From contig CAIIXF020000010.1 of the NCBI GenBank assembly GCA_903813345.2, positions 2,283,169 to 2,347,168 on the forward strand: 64,000 bases of DNA. The letters run 5' to 3'. This DNA comes from Owenia fusiformis (lineage: Eukaryota; Annelida; Polychaeta; Sabellida; Oweniidae). The notes under the pieces were generated by a model. It was not told the origin of the DNA. It was given only the letters and a program-made list of their open reading frames with translations, and made no database searches. Shown here piece after piece: positions 60,801-64,000 of this stretch; position 1 is the stretch's first letter, and the number at the start of each line of letters is the position of its first letter. The position numbers were made by a program, and so were the translations under genes.

Positions 60801-63800
60801 GCAATGTTTTTACTAGATTCAGATGTTTGTTTAGAAATACAATGAAGGCAAAACTTGTTAAACTAGATTATGATAACTTTTACATGAGATCAGAAACTGA
60901 AAGGTTTTATATCATGATGGGATTACAAGAAATACCAGGTATAAATGATGAAATGGATTTTACTATTAAGTTCCATAGCTGCAAAATGATATGCAATATG
61001 TATAACTATAGAAATGTGAAATTGAAGGAACTAAATTAATTTAAGTCAAGAACTAAATGTAGCATTGTGTAAATAATACTTTTTATTACTCTTTCCTTTG
61101 TAATGTAAATATGTTGTAAAAAAGAAAGTATTGTCACCAAATTGGTGGTTGAATAAATATACAAATACAAATACAAATAATGATATTATTGTACAATCTT
61201 TTATTCTGACCAAGTGCAATTGTCTTGTTTTTCAATGCATTTTGAATGACAAAATATTCAAGCGTGATAGCTGCATTGTTAGGCATCATTTGTTTGAAGA
61301 TATTTATATTCTTTAGTTTCTGTTGATTGTCCAGTACATCATTTACCAAATTGATACCTGCATTTTTCCAATTTTTAAAAAATATAACTTTTCCCTTGTA
61401 AGTTATGTTTAGATTGTTCCAAATATAGCTATTATCAAATATGACATCATCACATGTTTTATATTTGAACCAAGTTTTCAAAAGGAATTCATAGAAGATG
61501 GTTGTATTCCCCCAAATAATTTGAGGTTTTATAAATTTTAAGTCTGAATTGAAATGAAAAATACTGAAATCAAATCCAATCTTTGATAACATCATTTTAC
61601 TCATGTTTTTCCAATTTGAGTTTTCATCCTCAATAAAACGCCTGACCCAGGACATAATAAGTGCCTCTTGATTAACAAATATATCAACCATGTTGATTCC
61701 ACCTTTTAAGTAAGGCTGTCTCAACACTTTACGTTTTATTTTTTCTGAACCTTTACCAGATTTACTCCATATAACTTTGTGTATTTTTGAATTGACCTGT
61801 TTTAAATATTTGTCTGGACATTTAAAAACCATTAACATATGCAACAATTGTGATGCAATCAAATTTTTAACAACACAGACTTTACCAACCAGTGACAAGT
61901 TGCGTTTACTCCAATTTTTCATTAAACATTCCATCTTATCAATTTTTTCAGTCCAATTTGATTCTATTAAATTTGCTGGTTTGTGGTTTGAAAAGTATGT
62001 CCCCAGTATTTTTATTTTAGCATTTTCACCTACTTCCCAGCAGATTCCTAAATGCTTTTCAATATTATTTTTATTTCTTCCGATCCACATTGCTTTTGTT
62101 TTTTCCAAGTTAAGTCTGAGTCCCGATGTTAAGTAAAATTTGTTTGTATCATCTAAAGTATGCTCTAACGATTGCAAAAGGGTTGTGTCATCTGCATAGC
62201 TTGTTAACTTAATTTCAGTATTACAGTTTTGAATTTTAATTCCTTTCACATTTTGATTTTGACGAATTTTGCAAGCAAAGATTTCTGTTGATAATATAAA
62301 AAGTAATGAACTTAGTGGACAACCTTGCCTCAAACCTTGATCTAAATTGAAAAAATTTGTGAATAATCCATTATTAGAGACTGTTGACTGTGTATTTTTT
62401 GTGAAAATTTCTATCCATCTTTGAAATTCAGGACCAAAATTGAATTTTTCAACAACTTTATAAACATACTTCTTAGAAATAGAATCAAACGCCCGTGAAT
62501 AGTCAAGAGCGACCATAATACCTTCAATGTCATCGTTATAAACGTAATTCATTATGTCATCTATCAATCTTAAGTTTAGATGTATACCCCTTTCCTTCAA
62601 ATATGCATTCTGGTCACTTTCAACCAATTTTTTGATTACAGTCTGCAGTCTGTTGGCCAACACAGTTGCCCCTATTTTATAGTCACAACAAGTTAATGAT
62701 ATAGGCCTGAATGATTTTAAATGATTTCTTGGAATATTTTTGCCTTTAAGTATTAATACTATTATTCCTTTCCTTTGACTGCTAGAAAGTTGCCCTGTCT
62801 GAAACCCATAATTTAATGAATTAACTACTAAGCTTTTTACTTTCGTCCAAAACATTTTGTAGAAGGCAGATGTTAATCCATCAATCCCTGGACTACTGTC
62901 AGATTTCATTTGTTTAATAGCTTGTGCACATTCATGTTCATTAATCAAACCTTCACATTTTAATTTGTCATTATCATCTAAAGATGGCATTTCAAGGTCT
63001 ATTGCAAAATCATCTAACGTTTAAATAATATCCCCATTTTCCTTATACATTTCACTGTAATATTTAAACAGTTTTTCCATAACTTCACTCATAGAGCTAA
63101 AAATAACATAAATAACATAACCACTAACTGTAATTTCCTGAGATGACTCATTTTACAAATAAACATTGTATACTGTACTTACAATTTATTTTACAATCCT
63201 TGCAAGAAAAGTAATCTACTTTTTGACCTGCATCTTTTTGGAATGTTGTAGCGAAGCATTGTTTTGGAAGGTCGCTCTCACACTGTATTTTGCCATAGAG
63301 AGCTATAACACTACTAGGTTTCTGAAATAGTATAAAATCAATTTTTTTTTCAAAATCCACTCTCAACTCATCTCAATCCGTTCTGGTTGTAACAACCATA
63401 TACATGTAAGTCATTCAAAATATTAATTTCTCGCAAGTCATAAGCAAAGTTGCAAGGCATGACCATTCATAATGATCCTTTCTAACAGTAGTAAACCTAC
63501 CAAGGCAAATTGTAGCAGAGGCCTTGAACCAGGTGGGAGAATGAGTATATCTGGGTTATGTGCACCATGGTTTACGACTTCTCTAGACGCTTGCTCCATC
63601 TCAAAGATACCCTTCTTCATAAATGGACTGAAAATCAAAGATATATTGAATATGGTGGTATAGATATAATCCCTGTATTGTTAAAAACTAACAGAGATCA
63701 TTTTGTATTTAACTTCTTGAATACCCAGAGTAATAGATATACTAGTGACAAAATTTCTCACTATATGGCTTTCACTTTGACATTTTGACAAATTATTATG

Positions 63801-64000
63801 ACATTGACAAGTTACATAAAATTACTAATTTCCATGTTCAGTAATATCACCAAAATGAACACCAAATGGTATAAATATATGGCAAAATCAAGCAAAACAT
63901 GATAATGCTCTAGTATGTTCAAGGAGAACCTACCCAAAGCTGATGAGCCTTGCATCCTCTGGTATGTGCACAATCCTGTCTCCTCTATCAACCATCTTTG
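54837..64000 (-). CDS. Protein with C-terminal UBR-box-like zinc finger (3' part of gene)
   Basis: Six exons on the minus strand, joined by consistent phases: 63934-64000 (continuing beyond the window), 63501-63627, 63183-63321, 55461-55496, 55178-55220 and 54837-54897. The last 70 residues hold a Cys/His pattern (YFSCKDC, WVCRPCMEVCHKEH, ACCYCPKKKKC) resembling UBR-type zinc fingers, which bind N-degrons in some ubiquitin ligases and also occur in FBXO11-like proteins. The preceding ~90 residues (VDRGDRIVHIPEDARL, PDILILPPGSRPLLQFAL) look folded but are not recognised. The stop ends a short basic tail. The 55497-63182 intron contains two nested LINEs. Which UBR protein this is, if any, cannot be decided from the fragment; the N-terminal part is missing. 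Confidence 0.7.
55853..56401 (-). pseudogene. C-terminal piece of the outer LINE ORF2
   Basis: A 182-residue segment ending the outer LINE's ORF2. It has a CCHC motif (CKFC...H...C, C-x2-C-x8-H-x4-C) as in many LINE C-termini and is Lys/Ile/Asn-rich. Its frame is in register with 61180-63096 once the inner LINE is taken out. Confidence 0.8.
56402..57382 (+). CDS. LINE ORF1 protein, 5' truncated and frameshifted
   Basis: From 56543 a 279-aa open frame runs to a TGA. Upstream, two coil-like stretches (AKVSEMEARAIQAESKLN and RIHTLIKSISEEHD) are in different frames, so one frameshift lies near 56490 and the true N-terminus is missing. The C-terminal half, from MVASKNNDRWQVAGRRK, has a basic segment followed by a possible RNA-binding fold (VYVANIKVNPDMTDKDI). 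ORF1 proteins bind LINE RNA. The gap to ORF2 is 18 bp. Confidence 0.65.
57401..61039 (+). CDS. LINE ORF2: endonuclease/reverse transcriptase, 1,212 aa
   Basis: After a short hydrophobic N-terminus the apurinic-type endonuclease starts near residue 44 (LVTFNVYGY), with SEHW, a GDLNGHIG block near 188 and SDHIPI near 276. The reverse transcriptase spans about 530-830: NNKAPGYDN, FDTRKAYDTV, RQGIRQGG and the catalytic GYADDLV. A CCHC motif (CTLC...H...C) lies near residue 1120. This is the full complement for target-primed reverse transcription, with no stop or frameshift. The clade is not assigned; it differs clearly from the L1/Tx1-like host LINE. An intact ORF2 suggests recent insertion, although this copy lacks an intact ORF1 and a 5' end. 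Confidence 0.92.
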   Translation: MDKLTHVTYALIIYIIYTILPISIISTNMNNQDSLISESVNLVTFNVYGYNTIKPYLEQLSNSADIIGLSEHWQYGESLKELYSINAHFMSHPVACISAQKKAQGRPYGGVCLLWRNNMSHMISPIDCQSDFICAIKIDMVDKTYIVINTYLPSSKPEGCADYIAALDDLDRILNMCLLQTPNVILMGDLNGHIGISGGPRGIGKPSVQGAHLIDFIFRNGLIVTNLLDMCKGPLSTYVGHMGQQSCIDYILVTPELHFSILEVKHLADCNLNTSDHIPISIVLKTNAFKKCHNNAISPMKLCWGKLSSDNIQTRYTEPLNGYFKEVCDYYEDVDIVNGNVIDQVLNDVSAAMVNQGKCAIPITKSNRFLKPYWKMNPHLKTLVEEKNIDYKRWRNAGKPRHPNDPLWLKHKESKKNFRRALRRAEYEYYLDECNAIEQEIDQHKLWHLIKRGNKNSQTSSAPSIRNEQNMLITEEDEVRETWKDYFEKLATPDGNNNTYDEEFKQQIEDDLRVMDDQSKHEHCPVLDDPLTPTEIADICKDLPNNKAPGYDNVAYEHIKHAGPALYKLLAVIFKFIIKSEYIPLNFRKGVIVTLFKGGNLDKLSMDNHRRITLQTTICKLFDAIILRRIKVLQELNVIRPPSIYQFAGKQNMSCLHASFSLQEAMSYFMEMGSEVYIMYFDTRKAYDTVWLNGLFHRIYSHVGIKGKCWRILRNLYSSCHDVVRINGKFSDGFMSRQGIRQGGKSSLLMYLYFIDPLLDKLNKNGCKMYDVTIGALGYADDLVALGLHRISLQTSIDVAYRFSRCWRFDFNIKKCAIMILNNTCRGVGNPVFYLGNNSINIVNSYKHVGVTLNTDVTRKTDTVNKKISEGRRSFFALCGVRCEKSILNPLVLSKLFWAVAVPKMLYGCEVLYFKQAELDLLNDAQRQIAKRIQKLPMNTPDIASLGCLGWLELSAYIDLRKMYFFRSIVMLNPSSICRKLFFLRMHAMKDNITGVIMNRSIVYNMLQTFIKYEMNDMIINVIEQNIIPSKEIWKKKCKTNVYKLVIERWKMLLMLSHKLNVFRIVCPKFKVNAWWTMSKRAPIVKNECFQMVRLLTGGCSLEVFTQTNVIREDRKCTLCNAGVGDLIHFVQQCNVFTRFRCLFRNTMKAKLVKLDYDNFYMRSETERFYIMMGLQEIPGINDEMDFTIKFHSCKMICNMYNYRNVKLKELN
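61180..63096 (-). pseudogene. RT part of the outer LINE ORF2
   Basis: The open part runs from 62990 to the junction at 61180. It carries RT motifs typical of the L1/Tx1 group: SSPGIDGLTSAFYK, LKSFRPISLTCCDYKI, ALDYSRAFDS, LRQGCPLSS and SYADDTTLL. Upstream, the same frame continues to about 63094 but is broken by an in-frame TAA at 63021-63023. The endonuclease domain is missing. The last residues before 61134 are read from the inner LINE's tail and are not part of the protein. Confidence 0.9.

Larger units (their letters stand above)
56402..61179 (+). mobile_element. Inner LINE with intact ORF2
   Basis: Inserted in the outer LINE on the opposite strand. It starts inside ORF1 coding sequence (5' truncated) and ends in a short ATACAA-type repeat tail near 61160-61179. 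Any target-site duplication is at most a few bases. It carries ORF1 (partial) and an uninterrupted ORF2. Confidence 0.85.
55755..63096 (-). mobile_element. 5'-truncated L1/Tx1-like LINE (outer), interrupted
   Basis: It runs on the minus strand from about 63096 to an A-rich tail at 55755-55800. The 13-bp word CTAAAAATAACAT flanks it exactly (55742-55754 and 63097-63109), a clear target-site duplication. Another LINE (56402-61179, plus strand) splits it. The endonuclease region is missing, so this copy is 5' truncated. Confidence 0.9.

Overview
This is an AT-rich window of a eukaryotic, intron-bearing animal genome. It is most likely from a marine spiralian invertebrate (brachiopod, phoronid, annelid or sipunculan kind). 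The best clue is a complete four-exon hemerythrin gene carrying all seven iron ligands, an oxygen carrier restricted to a few invertebrate phyla. GT-AG introns, C2H2 zinc-finger genes split mid-finger, non-LTR retrotransposons and many short inverted-repeat DNA elements agree with this. I see no bacterial operons, rRNA or CRISPR array.

Layout. 1-4.9 kb: a virus-like locus with a zinc-finger/P-loop packaging-type ATPase (2180-3856, +) and a convergent small basic protein (4133-4498, -), each with its own poly(A) signal. A 14-bp inverted repeat at 84-97 and 4695-4708 may mark its ends. 5.0-14.9 kb: a + strand gene of at least 11 coding exons, with AT-hook exons, 13 C2H2 fingers and an acidic tail. 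18.4-26.9 kb: a second + strand gene with 11 fingers. Four introns interrupt the two genes at the same finger positions and phases, so they are tandem paralogues. The last two exons of the second gene are repeated in a 1,936-bp tandem duplication (27764-29618). Introns of both genes hold palindromic DNA elements and a 1.1-kb array of 23-bp units that resemble 3' splice sites.

30.6-32.2 kb: an intronless orphan gene (542 aa, -). 38.8-41.4 kb: hemerythrin (-), with a TATA box and a long hairpin in intron 1. 41.5-54.5 kb: no convincing gene; MITEs and inverted repeats. 54.8-64.0 kb: the 3' end of a minus-strand gene whose product ends in a UBR-box-like zinc finger, assembled here from six phase-consistent exons. 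One of its introns holds a 5'-truncated L1/Tx1-like LINE (minus) with a 13-bp target-site duplication, and inside that LINE a second LINE (plus) with an intact 1,212-aa endonuclease/reverse transcriptase ORF.

Exon coordinates were set by hand from splice-site consensus and phase. In the two zinc-finger genes, hemerythrin and the UBR-like gene the exon lengths and phases add up, but no transcript evidence was available.
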